A program made the position numbers and the translations under genes. A DNA stretch of 58,819 bases from an uncultured Lentisphaeria bacterium (lineage in GTDB: Bacteria > Verrucomicrobiota > Lentisphaeria > Oligosphaerales > Oligosphaeraceae): positions 1 to 58,819 of the forward strand of contig CAKUJM010000013.1 of NCBI GenBank assembly GCA_934661755.1. The letters run 5' to 3'. This document shows positions 43,720 through 52,046 of this stretch, piece after piece (the stretch's first letter is position 1; every line of letters starts with the position of its first letter). The notes below the pieces were generated by a model. The model made no database searches. It was not told the DNA's origin and saw only the letters and a list, made by a program, of their open reading frames with translations.

Positions 43720-44622
43720 ATGAAAATGAAGCAATATGGCGGCCAGGCCGCACTCATACTGTGCGCAATCATCTGGGGGACTGCGTTTGTGGCGCAGAGC
43801 ACCGGCATGAGGCACCTCGGCCCGTGCGGCTTCAATGCCGCGCGGTCATTCCTGGCCGGGGTGGTGATGCTGCCGTGCATCATCATCCTGGACTGCATCC
43901 GGGGGCGGCGGCCGACCTGGTGGGGAGGCGCCACCACTGCGCTTGCGCGGCGGATGCTGCTGCGGGGAGGAATCCTCTGCGGGCTGGCGCTGGCGGCCGC
44001 CTCGCTGGTCCAGCAGATTGGCATCAAGTACACCACAGTGACCAAGGCGGGGTTCATCACCACCTTGTACATCATCCTGGTGCCGCTCTTCGGGCTGCTG
44101 CTCGGGCGCCGGACCCGGCGGCTGACCTGGCTTTGCGCGGGAATGTCGGTGGCCGGAATGTATCTGCTGTGCTGCGCCGGCGAGTCCGGGATCGCCTCCG
44201 GCGACCTGCTGCTGCTGCTGTGCGCGGCGCTCTTCGCCTGCCAGATTCTCGTCATCGACCACTTTGTGCCGCATGTGGATTGCGTGAGGCTGTCGTGCCT
44301 GCAATTCCTCGTCGTCGGCGTGGTGTCGCTGGCGATGGCGGCATTGCTCGGCGAACCGCTGTCGCCGGATGCGCTCTCCGGGGCCGCTTTTGAGATATTC
44401 TATTGCGGGGTGCTGTCCAGCGGCGTGGCCTACACCCTGCAGATCATCGGACAGAAATATGTCCATCCGGTGGCGGCGTCGCTGCTGATGAGCACGGAGT
44501 CGGTTTTTGCCGCATTGTCGGGATGGCTGATACTCAGACAGCCGCTGACTCCGGTCGAGCTGGCCGGGTGCGTGATCATTTTCACGGCGGTGGTCATCGC
44601 CCAGATACCGGGCAGAGGCTGA
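43720..44622 (+). CDS. EamA/DMT-family transporter
   Basis: A 300-residue membrane protein with ten hydrophobic helices in two EamA repeats: first repeat starts ALILCAIIWGTAFVAQ and ends LAAASLVQQIGIKYTTVTKA with the KAGFITTLYIILVP helix; second ends GVAYTLQIIGQKYVHPVAASLL and LAGCVIIFTAVVIAQ. Family members export amino acids or metabolites. ATG 43720 (MKMKQYG) was chosen; an earlier in-frame start would overlap the kamA-like stop. Gap to the aminomutase-like gene is 41 bases, so the two may be cotranscribed. Confidence 0.88.
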   Translation: MKMKQYGGQAALILCAIIWGTAFVAQSTGMRHLGPCGFNAARSFLAGVVMLPCIIILDCIRGRRPTWWGGATTALARRMLLRGGILCGLALAAASLVQQIGIKYTTVTKAGFITTLYIILVPLFGLLLGRRTRRLTWLCAGMSVAGMYLLCCAGESGIASGDLLLLLCAALFACQILVIDHFVPHVDCVRLSCLQFLVVGVVSLAMAALLGEPLSPDALSGAAFEIFYCGVLSSGVAYTLQIIGQKYVHPVAASLLMSTESVFAALSGWLILRQPLTPVELAGCVIIFTAVVIAQIPGRG

Positions 44623-44744
44623 CTTGCTGTCGGGGGTGCTTGCAAATTGTGGAAGTGCGTGCATCTTATGGAAAATGACGCGGTGGCGTCGGATTGCGGA
44701 GGACGCGGCCTTCCGTGCCAGCAGTGTCGGAGGCAAGAACTGCC

Positions 44745-45626
44745 ATGCCAAGGAACACAACACCATCAACAGCAATATTCTCCGAGGATTGCGTCGGAAT
44801 GCGGGCGGATTTCCCGCTCCGGATCGTCCGGGATCGCCAGATGACCTGTGTGCCGCAGCACACCCACACCTTCACCGAGCTGGCATTTGTCGCGGAAGGC
44901 AGCGCCTTGCATTCCCACACCGACCTTAAGGGCAAGACGCGCTACGAGGGGCTCATTCCCGGCGACCTGTTTTCGGTGCTGCCGGGGGAGAGCCACGAGT
45001 TCCACCAGGGCCGGAGCCTGGTGCTGTATAACATCTACCTGCATGAGCAGCTGCTGGCGCCGTATGTGCAGCCATTCCGGCTGCCGGGGTGGAGCCGGCT
45101 CTTCCACCGCACGACCGCACGCACGGAGAGCATCCATCTGTCGGTTGCCGACCGCATCTTTGCATCGCAGTGCCTGGACCGGGCGATCCGCGAGGAAAGG
45201 AATCGCCAGGACGGCTATGAAGCGGTGATGATCGCGCTGCTGCTGGAGTTCCTCATCCCCGCCATCCGCAATCCGGATTACTGGATCCAGCCGCTGGACG
45301 GCGGCAGCTCCGGGGTCCTGGAATCCGTCAGCATGATGGAGGAGAGCCCGGAGCGCCAGTTCACCCTGGGGGAGCTGGCGCATGTCTCCAATATGAGCGT
45401 GGCGTCATACACCGCGAAATTCCGCGAGGCCACCGGGATGTCGCCGATGAGCTATTTGCTGAAGGTCCGCCTGCAGCAGGTGCGGCACTATCTGCGCGAT
45501 GGCGACCGCTCCATTGAGGAGATCGCGCGGAAATGCGGATTCTGCACCCCGAATTACCTGATCAAGATCTTCCGCCGCGAGACCGGCAGGACCCCCGGAC
45601 AGTGGCGTCGTGAGCAGCAGGGGTGA
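44745..45626 (+). CDS. AraC-family transcriptional regulator
   Basis: A 293-residue regulator with a cupin effector domain at the N-terminus (PQHTHTFTELAFVAEGSALH, IPGDLFSVLPGESHEF) and an AraC double helix-turn-helix at the C-terminus (FTLGELAHVSNMSVASYTAK and IEEIARKCGFCTPNYLIKIF). The H-T-H-x5-E arrangement in the cupin is usual for sugar-responsive members. ATG 44745 follows GGAGGCAAG. It is not closely linked with a glycan gene; its target could be the fructose-bisphosphate aldolase downstream or a distant locus. Confidence 0.88.
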   Translation: MPRNTTPSTAIFSEDCVGMRADFPLRIVRDRQMTCVPQHTHTFTELAFVAEGSALHSHTDLKGKTRYEGLIPGDLFSVLPGESHEFHQGRSLVLYNIYLHEQLLAPYVQPFRLPGWSRLFHRTTARTESIHLSVADRIFASQCLDRAIREERNRQDGYEAVMIALLLEFLIPAIRNPDYWIQPLDGGSSGVLESVSMMEESPERQFTLGELAHVSNMSVASYTAKFREATGMSPMSYLLKVRLQQVRHYLRDGDRSIEEIARKCGFCTPNYLIKIFRRETGRTPGQWRREQQG

Positions 45627-45696
45627 AAAATCATCTCCGCATCGGGAAGGCGGGACGCCGAACCGGTTATATTATGCGAAAGTGCATGGCTCGAAT

Positions 45697-45726
45697 CCAT
45701 GAAGCCGGTGAAGACCGGATTCATGG
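45697..45726. repeat. Compact hairpin before the aldolase gene
   Basis: CCATGAA-G-CCGGT (45697-45709) and ACCGG-A-TTCATGG (45714-45726) pair with a single G/A mismatch around a GAAG tetraloop. It lies 155 bases upstream of the fba start, in a 254-base gap that also has TATATTAT near 45669 as a possible -10. Confidence 0.65.
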
Positions 45727-45880
45727 CCTCGGGCCGTGACGGTGCCGTCAAGTAACAACAACGAGGCGGTGGCAAGGCTGTCTGTCCAGGTGGCGGATCA
45801 TTGCGGCTTTGAAGCAATGGCGCGCCCACGGGATGATTTTTTTGCAGCCGCCGACAAACACTCCAAGGAGCAATCCGGCT

Positions 45881-46894
45881 ATGGTAAGCTACAAGGACCT
45901 CGGGCTGGTCAATACCCGGGACATGTTTGCGAAGGCGATGAAGGGGCATTATGCCATTCCTGCCTTCAACTTCAACAATATGGAACAGCTGCAGGCGATT
46001 ATCCAGGCCTGCACTGAAAAGGAGTCACCGGTGATCCTGCAGGTCTCCAAGGGCGCACGCAATTACGCCAACCAGACCCTGCTTCGCTACATGGCCCAGG
46101 GTGCTGTCGAGTACTCCAAGGAAATCAGCAATGGCAAGGGCGCGATCCCGATCTGCCTGCATCTGGACCACGGCGATTCCTTCGAACTGTGCAAGAGCTG
46201 CATCGAGTTCGGCTTCTCCTCGGTCATGATCGACGGTTCGGCGTTGCCGTATGACGAGAATGTCGCCTTGACCAAGAAGGTCTGCGACTATGCCCACCAG
46301 TACGATGTGACCGTCGAGGGCGAGCTGGGGGTGCTGGCCGGCGTCGAAGACGAGGTCTCCTCGGAGGAGTCCCATTACACCAAGCCGGAGGAGGTCGTCG
46401 ACTTTGTCAGCAAGACCGGCGTCGATTCGCTGGCGATCTCCATTGGCACCTCCCATGGCGCATACAAGTTCAAGCCGGAGCAGTGCCATGTCGATCCGAA
46501 GACCGGCCGGCTGGTTCCTCCGCCGCTGGCCTTCGATGTCCTCAAGGCCATCGAGAAGCAGCTGCCCGGCTTCCCGATCGTCCTCCATGGATCCAGCTCG
46601 GTTCCCCAGGAAGAGGTCGACATCATCAATGCCAATGGCGGCGCCCTGAAGGCGGCAGTCGGCATCCCGGAGGAGGAGTTGCGCGAGGCGGCCAAATCCG
46701 CGGTGTGCAAGATCAACATCGACTCCGATTCGCGTCTGGCCATGACTGCCGGCATCCGCAAAGTCTTCCACGACAAGCCGGCGGAATTTGATCCCCGCAA
46801 GTATCTGGGGCCCGCCCGCGACCGCATGAAGGCGCTCTATGAGCATAAGGTCGTCGACGTGCTGGGGTCCGCCGGTCACGCCTACGACAAATAG
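45881..46894 (+). CDS. fba: Class II fructose-1,6-bisphosphate aldolase
   Basis: A 337-residue zinc-dependent aldolase of glycolysis, cleaving fructose 1,6-bisphosphate to dihydroxyacetone phosphate and glyceraldehyde 3-phosphate. Motifs: YAIPAFNFNNMEQ (24-36), HLDHGDS with catalytic D96 and zinc ligand H97, VEGELG (145-150), GTSHGAYKF with zinc ligand H192, and VLHGSSSVPQEEV with a further zinc histidine. It resembles the Gram-positive/cyanobacterial subtype that starts ...MFAKAMKGHYAIPAFN. ATG 45881 has AAGGAG ten bases before it. Single gene; a long hairpin follows the stop. Confidence 0.95.
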   Translation: MVSYKDLGLVNTRDMFAKAMKGHYAIPAFNFNNMEQLQAIIQACTEKESPVILQVSKGARNYANQTLLRYMAQGAVEYSKEISNGKGAIPICLHLDHGDSFELCKSCIEFGFSSVMIDGSALPYDENVALTKKVCDYAHQYDVTVEGELGVLAGVEDEVSSEESHYTKPEEVVDFVSKTGVDSLAISIGTSHGAYKFKPEQCHVDPKTGRLVPPPLAFDVLKAIEKQLPGFPIVLHGSSSVPQEEVDIINANGGALKAAVGIPEEELREAAKSAVCKINIDSDSRLAMTAGIRKVFHDKPAEFDPRKYLGPARDRMKALYEHKVVDVLGSAGHAYDK

Positions 46895-46895
46895 C

Positions 46896-46987
46896 TCCGG
46901 ACGTCAATGCGGCGCATCGCGGCCCGGGAGCGGGAAAAAACGGGGAGGGCTTCCCGTCCCGGTGCGCGAAGCGCCGCATCGTCCGGA
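46896..46987. repeat. Long hairpin after fba
   Basis: TCCGGACG-tca-ATGCGGCGC (46896-46915) pairs with GCGCCGCAT-CGTCCGGA (46971-46987); only the three-base bulge is unpaired. It begins one base after the fba stop codon and no T-run follows, so it is more likely an mRNA-end or REP-type structure than an intrinsic terminator. Confidence 0.75.
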
Positions 46988-47227
46988 TTGGCGTTCTGGG
47001 CGGCAGTGCCTGCGGCTTGGTCACCCAGGGCTTTTTGCGGCGGACGTGGGGAGGACGCGTGGCGGATGCGGCACGATGGGGCAAGGACGGATTTGCGCCC
47101 AGGCTCTTCACGCTTCGCCGCAGATGCCGCGGGCAGGGTGGCGAAATGCCGCAGCCTGCCGGGAGCGGAAGAGCGGATGAATGCCGCGCGTTCCGCCCCT
47201 TTTTTTTGATTTTTTTGGCGGCAGTGC
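46988..47227. other. Intergenic DNA without supported gene
   Basis: Part of the 597-base space between fba and the TIGR04073 gene. Open frames exist on both strands but have no ribosome site and Arg/Gly-rich composition as in noncoding GC-rich DNA. Two T-runs (47201-47208 and 47211-47216) lie just before the promoter at 47228. Confidence 0.5.
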
Positions 47228-47256
47228 TTTACAAATTGCCGTTGATGGGCTAAATT
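47228..47256 (+). promoter_or_regulatory. Promoter upstream of the TIGR04073 gene
   Basis: TTTACA (47228-47233), exactly 17 bases, TAAATT (47251-47256). Transcription from here would give a leader of about 229 bases to the ATG at 47492, containing element D with its inverted ends. Confidence 0.6.
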
Positions 47257-47282
47257 TCTGACTGTTGCGCAAATTTGCACCT

Positions 47283-47431
47283 GGATTCCGTGAAGCCGGG
47301 TGTCTCCGCCATGGATTCGCGCGGCGGAGAATTTTTGCGCCAGCGCCCGGAACCTTGATGGTGCATTGCGGGACGCCGTGGCCTGAAGGCGGCTCCCGGA
47401 TGCGCATGAGAGAAACAGCTTCATGGATTCC
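47283..47431. repeat. Dispersed palindrome-ended element, copy D (divergent)
   Basis: GGATTCCGTGAAG (47283-47295) and CTTCATGGATTCC (47419-47431) are inverted repeats with two mismatches, of the same type as the ends of copies A-C. The 149-base interior is diverged; an internal stem TCTCCGCC/GGCGGAGA lies at 47304-47331. It occupies most of the leader of the TIGR04073 gene. Confidence 0.55.
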
Positions 47432-47491
47432 CCGTATTGATTCAGGATCAGGAATCCACGTCACCACCTGCTTAAGGAACAATCCTCAGCC

Positions 47492-48373
47492 ATGTTGAAA
47501 CGCCAATACCAAATCCTGCTGGCGCTCGTCGCCTTGGTCGCAACCGTGAATTTCACTGAAGCCAGGGCCGCGGCCGACTATCGCAATTCCGATTTGCTGG
47601 ATGTCAATTCGGCGGTGGTGAAGACCGAACTCTATTTGTGGAATCGCTTCTCCGATTTGCTGGACGTCTTCCGCTGCGGAATCGCGCTGGGACCGGGTCT
47701 CGGCGCCGAAGTGGCGGTCACCGAGTATCTCCAGCTGGGCGCCTACGCCAATTGCGAACGCGGGATGTCCTTCCCCCATTGCTTCCCGCCCTTCTGGCTG
47801 GTCGACTATTACGAGGACAACCAGGATGCATTCCAGTTCCACGGCGGAACCTACGCCACGGCGGCCTTCGGCCCGTGGCGGAAGGAGACCCGCGCCATGG
47901 ATGCGGATGCGGAGAGCTATCATTTCGAACGCGGCAAATGGGATATCCGGGTCCAGCTGGATCTGGCGCTGGTGCATCTCTATGTGGCGGTGCGGCCGAC
48001 CCAGATCATCGACTTCTTCACCGGCATTGTCGGCTATGACTTCTGCAAGGACGACATGAAGCTGGACGCCACCCAGGAACGCCGCCCGGCTGACCAGCTG
48101 GGGCGCGGGTTGTGCAATGTGCTTTTCGGCGTGGTGGAGATCCCCGTCACCATCATGCGCACCACCGCAAATGAGGGCGATTTCCCGGGATTCACCAAGG
48201 GTACGGGCGTGGGCATCTGGCGCTTCCTCTGCCGCGAGGTCGTCGGCGTGGTCGAAGTCGTCACCTTCCCGTTTGGCTGGCAGCCGATCATCGAGCCGGA
48301 GTATGTCCTGGAAGGCGGCGTCAGCAACGGTACCTGGAAAGTCTATCGTCCGTCTTTCCACAAGCGCTATTAG
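47492..48373 (+). CDS. Exosortase system-associated protein, TIGR04073-like
   Basis: A 293-residue exported protein (signal peptide 1-26, ending TEARA). The C-terminal part RPADQLGRGLCNVLFGVVEI followed by VTIMRTTANEGDFPG and VVEVVTFPFGW matches the TIGR04073 signature (LGRGLxN...G..E.P.N......G....G...G......R...G..EV.TFPF), described in Verrucomicrobiota/Lentisphaerota genomes with exosortase systems. The N-terminal half is an unknown beta-rich part, so the protein is about twice the length of minimal members. Role unknown; probably envelope. It is 170 bases upstream of a PAS histidine kinase gene. Preceded by a promoter at 47228 and a structured leader. Confidence 0.75.
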   Translation: MLKRQYQILLALVALVATVNFTEARAAADYRNSDLLDVNSAVVKTELYLWNRFSDLLDVFRCGIALGPGLGAEVAVTEYLQLGAYANCERGMSFPHCFPPFWLVDYYEDNQDAFQFHGGTYATAAFGPWRKETRAMDADAESYHFERGKWDIRVQLDLALVHLYVAVRPTQIIDFFTGIVGYDFCKDDMKLDATQERRPADQLGRGLCNVLFGVVEIPVTIMRTTANEGDFPGFTKGTGVGIWRFLCREVVGVVEVVTFPFGWQPIIEPEYVLEGGVSNGTWKVYRPSFHKRY

Positions 48374-48543
48374 GGCAGTGGCGGAGGCAGTAGCGGGGCA
48401 GGATCGCCGCCGGTGATGGCGGCGGAGATGCCCAGACGGGAGCGCCGGCGCCTTGGATGCTGGTGCTCCCTGTTGTTTGCCGCCGGGCGGTTTGGCCTTT
48501 ATCCGGATTTCAGCAGGCCTTGACGGGAACGACGTTCAGGAAA

Positions 48544-49767
48544 ATGCATGGTCGCCACAATACATTCTATGACCGCCTGAAGGCACGACTCGGCAAGCTG
48601 GACAACGCCTCGCTGCAGAAGCTGATCCTGATGCTGATTCGCGAGAAGGGCTTTTTCGAGGATATTTTTGACACTGTCAAGGAAGGCATAATTGTAATTG
48701 ACAGCCGGCTGTGCATCCAAATCGCCAATCCGGCGGCGCTGCAGCTGTTCGGGATGCCGGAGGAGGCGATTGGCGAGCCGATCGCGAAGTACTTCCGTCA
48801 AATAGACTGGAGCGAGTTGCTGAGGATTCCGGCAAGCCAGTGGGGGCGTTTTTCGCGTCGCGAAATCCAGATATTCTATCCCGAGCGGCGGTTCCTGTCA
48901 TTTTATCTCCTGCCGGCGCCCGACCCTCCGGACGGGCAGAGTGAGGAGCAGCTGCTGGCGACCTTGATCTTCCACGACATCACCGAGAGCTGCCGTGACA
49001 ACGAGAAGACTGTCGAGACCCAGCGGGTGACGGCGATTACGCAGCTGGCCGCCGGAGTGGCGCATGAATTGGGCAATCCCCTCAATGCCCTGGGAATCCG
49101 GCTGCAGATCCTCAAGCGAAAATTGGGAGCCGGTGATCCGGAGGAGATCCGGGAGGCTGCCGAGCACTTTGCCGAAATCGCCGACCAGGAGCTGGTGCGC
49201 CTGGATGCGATCGTCAAGAATTTCCTCAACGCGGTCCGGCCGACCCAGCTGGAGCTGTCGCCGCTCAATCTCCAGGAGCTTCTGGAATCCGCGCTGGGAT
49301 TCCTGGAGCCGGAGCTTCAATCCAAGGGCATCGAGGTCAATTTGAATTTCCCCGCTTTGGTTCCGCCGATCAACGGCGATTGCGGCCAGCTTACCCAGGC
49401 CTTCTTCAATCTGGTGAAAAACGCCATGCAGGCGATGCCAAATGGCGGGGTGATCAATATCACCTGCACGGTGGATGACGCCTTTGTGCATCTGCGCTTT
49501 GCCGACAATGGAGTGGGCATCAGCCGCGAGGACATGGCGCATCTGCTTGAACCCTACTACAGCACCAAGCCGGACGGCCATGGACTGGGGCTGCTGATCG
49601 TCGATCGGATCGTGAGGTCGCATGGCGGCGACCTCGCGATAGACGGCAAGCCCGGAGCGGGCGCCGCCTTCACTATCAGCCTGCCGCGCCATGCCCGGCT
49701 GGTCCGGCGGCTGACGGCTCCGCAATCGGCACCTAGCGGCTCCGAAATCAATGGAGCGGAAGCATGA
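48544..49767 (+). CDS. PAS-domain sensor histidine kinase (soluble)
   Basis: A 407-residue cytoplasmic kinase with no membrane segment: a coiled N-terminus, one PAS domain (about 38-150, IFDTVKEGIIVIDSRLCIQI), the HisKA dimerisation helix with phospho-acceptor H174 in GVAHELGNPLN, and a HATPase_c domain with N box NLVKNAMQAM, G1 FADNGVGIS and G2 GHGLGLLIV. This is the NtrB-like class that phosphorylates sigma54-dependent regulators. Its stop overlaps the response regulator start (ATGA at 49764-49767). ATG 48544 follows CAGGA. What the PAS domain senses is unknown. Confidence 0.92.
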   Translation: MHGRHNTFYDRLKARLGKLDNASLQKLILMLIREKGFFEDIFDTVKEGIIVIDSRLCIQIANPAALQLFGMPEEAIGEPIAKYFRQIDWSELLRIPASQWGRFSRREIQIFYPERRFLSFYLLPAPDPPDGQSEEQLLATLIFHDITESCRDNEKTVETQRVTAITQLAAGVAHELGNPLNALGIRLQILKRKLGAGDPEEIREAAEHFAEIADQELVRLDAIVKNFLNAVRPTQLELSPLNLQELLESALGFLEPELQSKGIEVNLNFPALVPPINGDCGQLTQAFFNLVKNAMQAMPNGGVINITCTVDDAFVHLRFADNGVGISREDMAHLLEPYYSTKPDGHGLGLLIVDRIVRSHGGDLAIDGKPGAGAAFTISLPRHARLVRRLTAPQSAPSGSEINGAEA

Positions 49768-51203
49768 GCAGCCTGCCGGAGATCCTGGTGATAGATGATG
49801 AACGCAACACCCGGGAGGGGCTGCGTGATGCCTTAGGTGACAAATACCACATCACCCTGGCCGAGAATGCCGAGGCCGGCCTGGCGGCGCTGAAGTCCCA
49901 TCCGGCCGATATCGTGGTCACGGATCTGCGGATGCCGGGAATGGATGGACTGGAGTTCACCCGCCGGGTGTCCGCCCGCCCGGATGCGCCGCTGATCATC
50001 CTGCTGACGGCATATGGTTCGGTGCAGACCGCGATGGCGGCAATGCATGCCGGCGCCTACGACTATTTGACCAAGCCCGTCAATCTCAATGACCTTGAGA
50101 TGATGATCGACCGCGGCCTGGCGGTGCAGGCGGAAAAACGCAGCGGCGGCGCCAATGGCGGGACGGCGTCGGCGCCGGCCGGGATCATCGGGACTTCGCC
50201 GGCGATGCAGTCCTGCCTGGAAGAGGCCCGCCAGGTGGCGGCGGCGCGTTCAACAGTGCTGATCACCGGCGAAAGCGGCACCGGCAAGGAGCTTTTCGCC
50301 CACGCCATCCACCAATGGAGCCCGCGCGCCCGCAAGCCGTTCGTCGCGGTCCATTGCGCCGCACTCAACGAGAATCTGCTGGAAAGCGAGCTCTTCGGCC
50401 ATGAAAAAGGCGCGTTCACCGGCGCCGGCGAACGCTTCATCGGACGCTTTGAGCGCGCGGATGGCGGCACGCTCTTCCTGGACGAAATCGGCGAGATCTC
50501 GCTGTCGACCCAGGTCAAGCTGCTGCGGGTGCTGGAGACCCGCAATCTGGAACGGGTCGGCGGCACGACGACGATTCCAATCGATGTGCGCCTGATCGCC
50601 GCCACCAACCGCGACCTGAAGGCCATGGCGGCCGAGGGGACCTTCCGGGAAGACCTCTTCTATCGGCTCAATGTGGTCAATCTGAAATTGCCGCCGCTGC
50701 GTGAGCACAAGGAGGACATCCCGATGCTGATCGACCATTACCTCAAGTTGTCGGCCGAGGACAATGGACGCCAGCTGAACGGGATTGCGTCGGATGCCAC
50801 GGCGGTGCTGATGTCCTATGACTGGCCGGGAAACATCCGTGAATTGCGAAATTGCGTCGAGCGCATGGTGGTGCTGTCCCGGGGGACGGTGCTGACGGTC
50901 TCCGACATCCCGCGGGACATCATGGATGCCGTGTCGGCGCAATTCAGCGCGGCGACGCCGGGATCCTCCGCAGACGCAGCCGTTGTCACGGACGAGGCCG
51001 CACCGCCAGGCGTCGTCGATGCGCCGGGGTCGCCATCGGACGTCGCCGCGGCGACGCTGGACATCCGTGACAACGAGCTGGCGACGATCCGCCAGGCGCT
51101 CGAGCGCGCCGGCGGCAACCGCACACGCGCCGCGGAATTGCTGGGCATCAGCCGCCGCACCCTCCAGCGGAAGTTGCGGCAGTATCCGGAGCTGGATCGC
51201 TGA
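49764..51203 (+). CDS. NtrC-family sigma54-dependent response regulator
   Basis: A 479-residue regulator: receiver domain (2-120) with phospho-acceptor D54 in VVTDLRMPGMDG and K104 in the conserved TKP; AAA+ domain with Walker A GESGTGKE (169-176), sigma54 contact loop GAFTGA (216-221) and Walker B GGTLFLDEIG (234-243); and a Fis-type helix-turn-helix (NRTRAAELLGISRRTLQRKL). Phosphorylated by the overlapping upstream kinase, it activates RpoN-dependent promoters, none of which I could identify confidently in this window. An acidic Ala/Pro linker separates the AAA+ and HTH parts. Directly abuts the phosphoesterase gene. Confidence 0.94.
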   Translation: MSSLPEILVIDDERNTREGLRDALGDKYHITLAENAEAGLAALKSHPADIVVTDLRMPGMDGLEFTRRVSARPDAPLIILLTAYGSVQTAMAAMHAGAYDYLTKPVNLNDLEMMIDRGLAVQAEKRSGGANGGTASAPAGIIGTSPAMQSCLEEARQVAAARSTVLITGESGTGKELFAHAIHQWSPRARKPFVAVHCAALNENLLESELFGHEKGAFTGAGERFIGRFERADGGTLFLDEIGEISLSTQVKLLRVLETRNLERVGGTTTIPIDVRLIAATNRDLKAMAAEGTFREDLFYRLNVVNLKLPPLREHKEDIPMLIDHYLKLSAEDNGRQLNGIASDATAVLMSYDWPGNIRELRNCVERMVVLSRGTVLTVSDIPRDIMDAVSAQFSAATPGSSADAAVVTDEAAPPGVVDAPGSPSDVAAATLDIRDNELATIRQALERAGGNRTRAAELLGISRRTLQRKLRQYPELDR

Positions 51204-52046
51204 ATGGGCATCTTCCGGATCCTCCATTTCTCCGACGTCCATGCCGGTCTGGTCGATTTCCACGCCGGATATCTGCTGGACAAGCGCTTTTTTGGCCGCC
51301 TGAACCAGTTCTGCCGCCGTCAGCGGTCGCTTTCATTGGACAATATCGGCCGTCTGGCTGAGCTGCATCGCGCCCGCCATATAGATTTCACGATATGCAC
51401 CGGCGACCTGACCAGCATCGGCTCCCCCGGGGAATTCGACCACGCCATCGGACTGCTCGAGCCCATCTTGGAGGCCGCGGGCGACGCCTTCCTGTTTGTC
51501 CCTGGCAACCACGATGCGTATGTGCGGCAAAATGCCGATGCGCTGCGGCAGGCGTTCCGTCGGCTCAACCCCGCCTGCCCGGCAGCCCTTGACGGCCTGC
51601 CGGCGGTTGTCGATTGCGGCGTCGCTGAAATTGTCGCGGCCAATGCCGCCAGGCCCTGCCGCATCTGGCAGTCTACCGGCCAGATGCCTCCGGACGCGTG
51701 GCAAAGGCTGGATTATATTCTCTCACGGCCACGGCGTCCCGCCAAAGCGCGGCTTCTGGCCTGCCATTTCCCGCTGATCGGCCACGACGCCAGGCCGCTT
51801 TCGTGGCGGACGAAGCTGATCGACGGCGACCGTCATCTCATGGAGGCGATTGCATCACGCCGGCTTGACGCGATGCTCACCGGCCATGTCCACTATCCGT
51901 TCATCCATCCACTGGGCGCTGCCGGCTGCCTGGCGGTCGGCGCCGGGTCCTTGACGATCCGCAACAGCTGTGCAATTGTGAGCATCGACACCGTCAGCGG
52001 GAAGACCACTGCGGAAATAATCAATTTTCAACCGGAATCGCAATGA
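51204..52046 (+). CDS. Calcineurin-like metallophosphoesterase
   Basis: A 280-residue hydrolase with the full metallophosphoesterase set: ILHFSDVHAG (D10, H12), TGDLTSIG, FVPGNHDAY, ACHFPLIGHDARP and LTGHVHYPF, giving two metal sites. The ATG begins at the base after the response regulator stop, and its own stop shares four bases with the rhaB start (ATGA at 52043). Substrate may be a nucleotide, phospholipid or phosphoprotein; coupling with a two-component system and rhamnose genes is notable. No signal peptide. Confidence 0.9.
   Translation: MGIFRILHFSDVHAGLVDFHAGYLLDKRFFGRLNQFCRRQRSLSLDNIGRLAELHRARHIDFTICTGDLTSIGSPGEFDHAIGLLEPILEAAGDAFLFVPGNHDAYVRQNADALRQAFRRLNPACPAALDGLPAVVDCGVAEIVAANAARPCRIWQSTGQMPPDAWQRLDYILSRPRRPAKARLLACHFPLIGHDARPLSWRTKLIDGDRHLMEAIASRRLDAMLTGHVHYPFIHPLGAAGCLAVGAGSLTIRNSCAIVSIDTVSGKTTAEIINFQPESQ

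Noticed and set aside
46988..47256. Sigma54-type promoter (GG-N10-GC) before the TIGR04073 gene
   Set aside because: The GG and GC elements found do not have the required spacing; a sigma70-type TTTACA-N17-TAAATT fits better.
46895..47491. Several 70-180 codon frames between fba and the TIGR04073 gene
   Set aside because: No ribosome site, Arg/Gly-rich composition and overlap with palindromes and a promoter.
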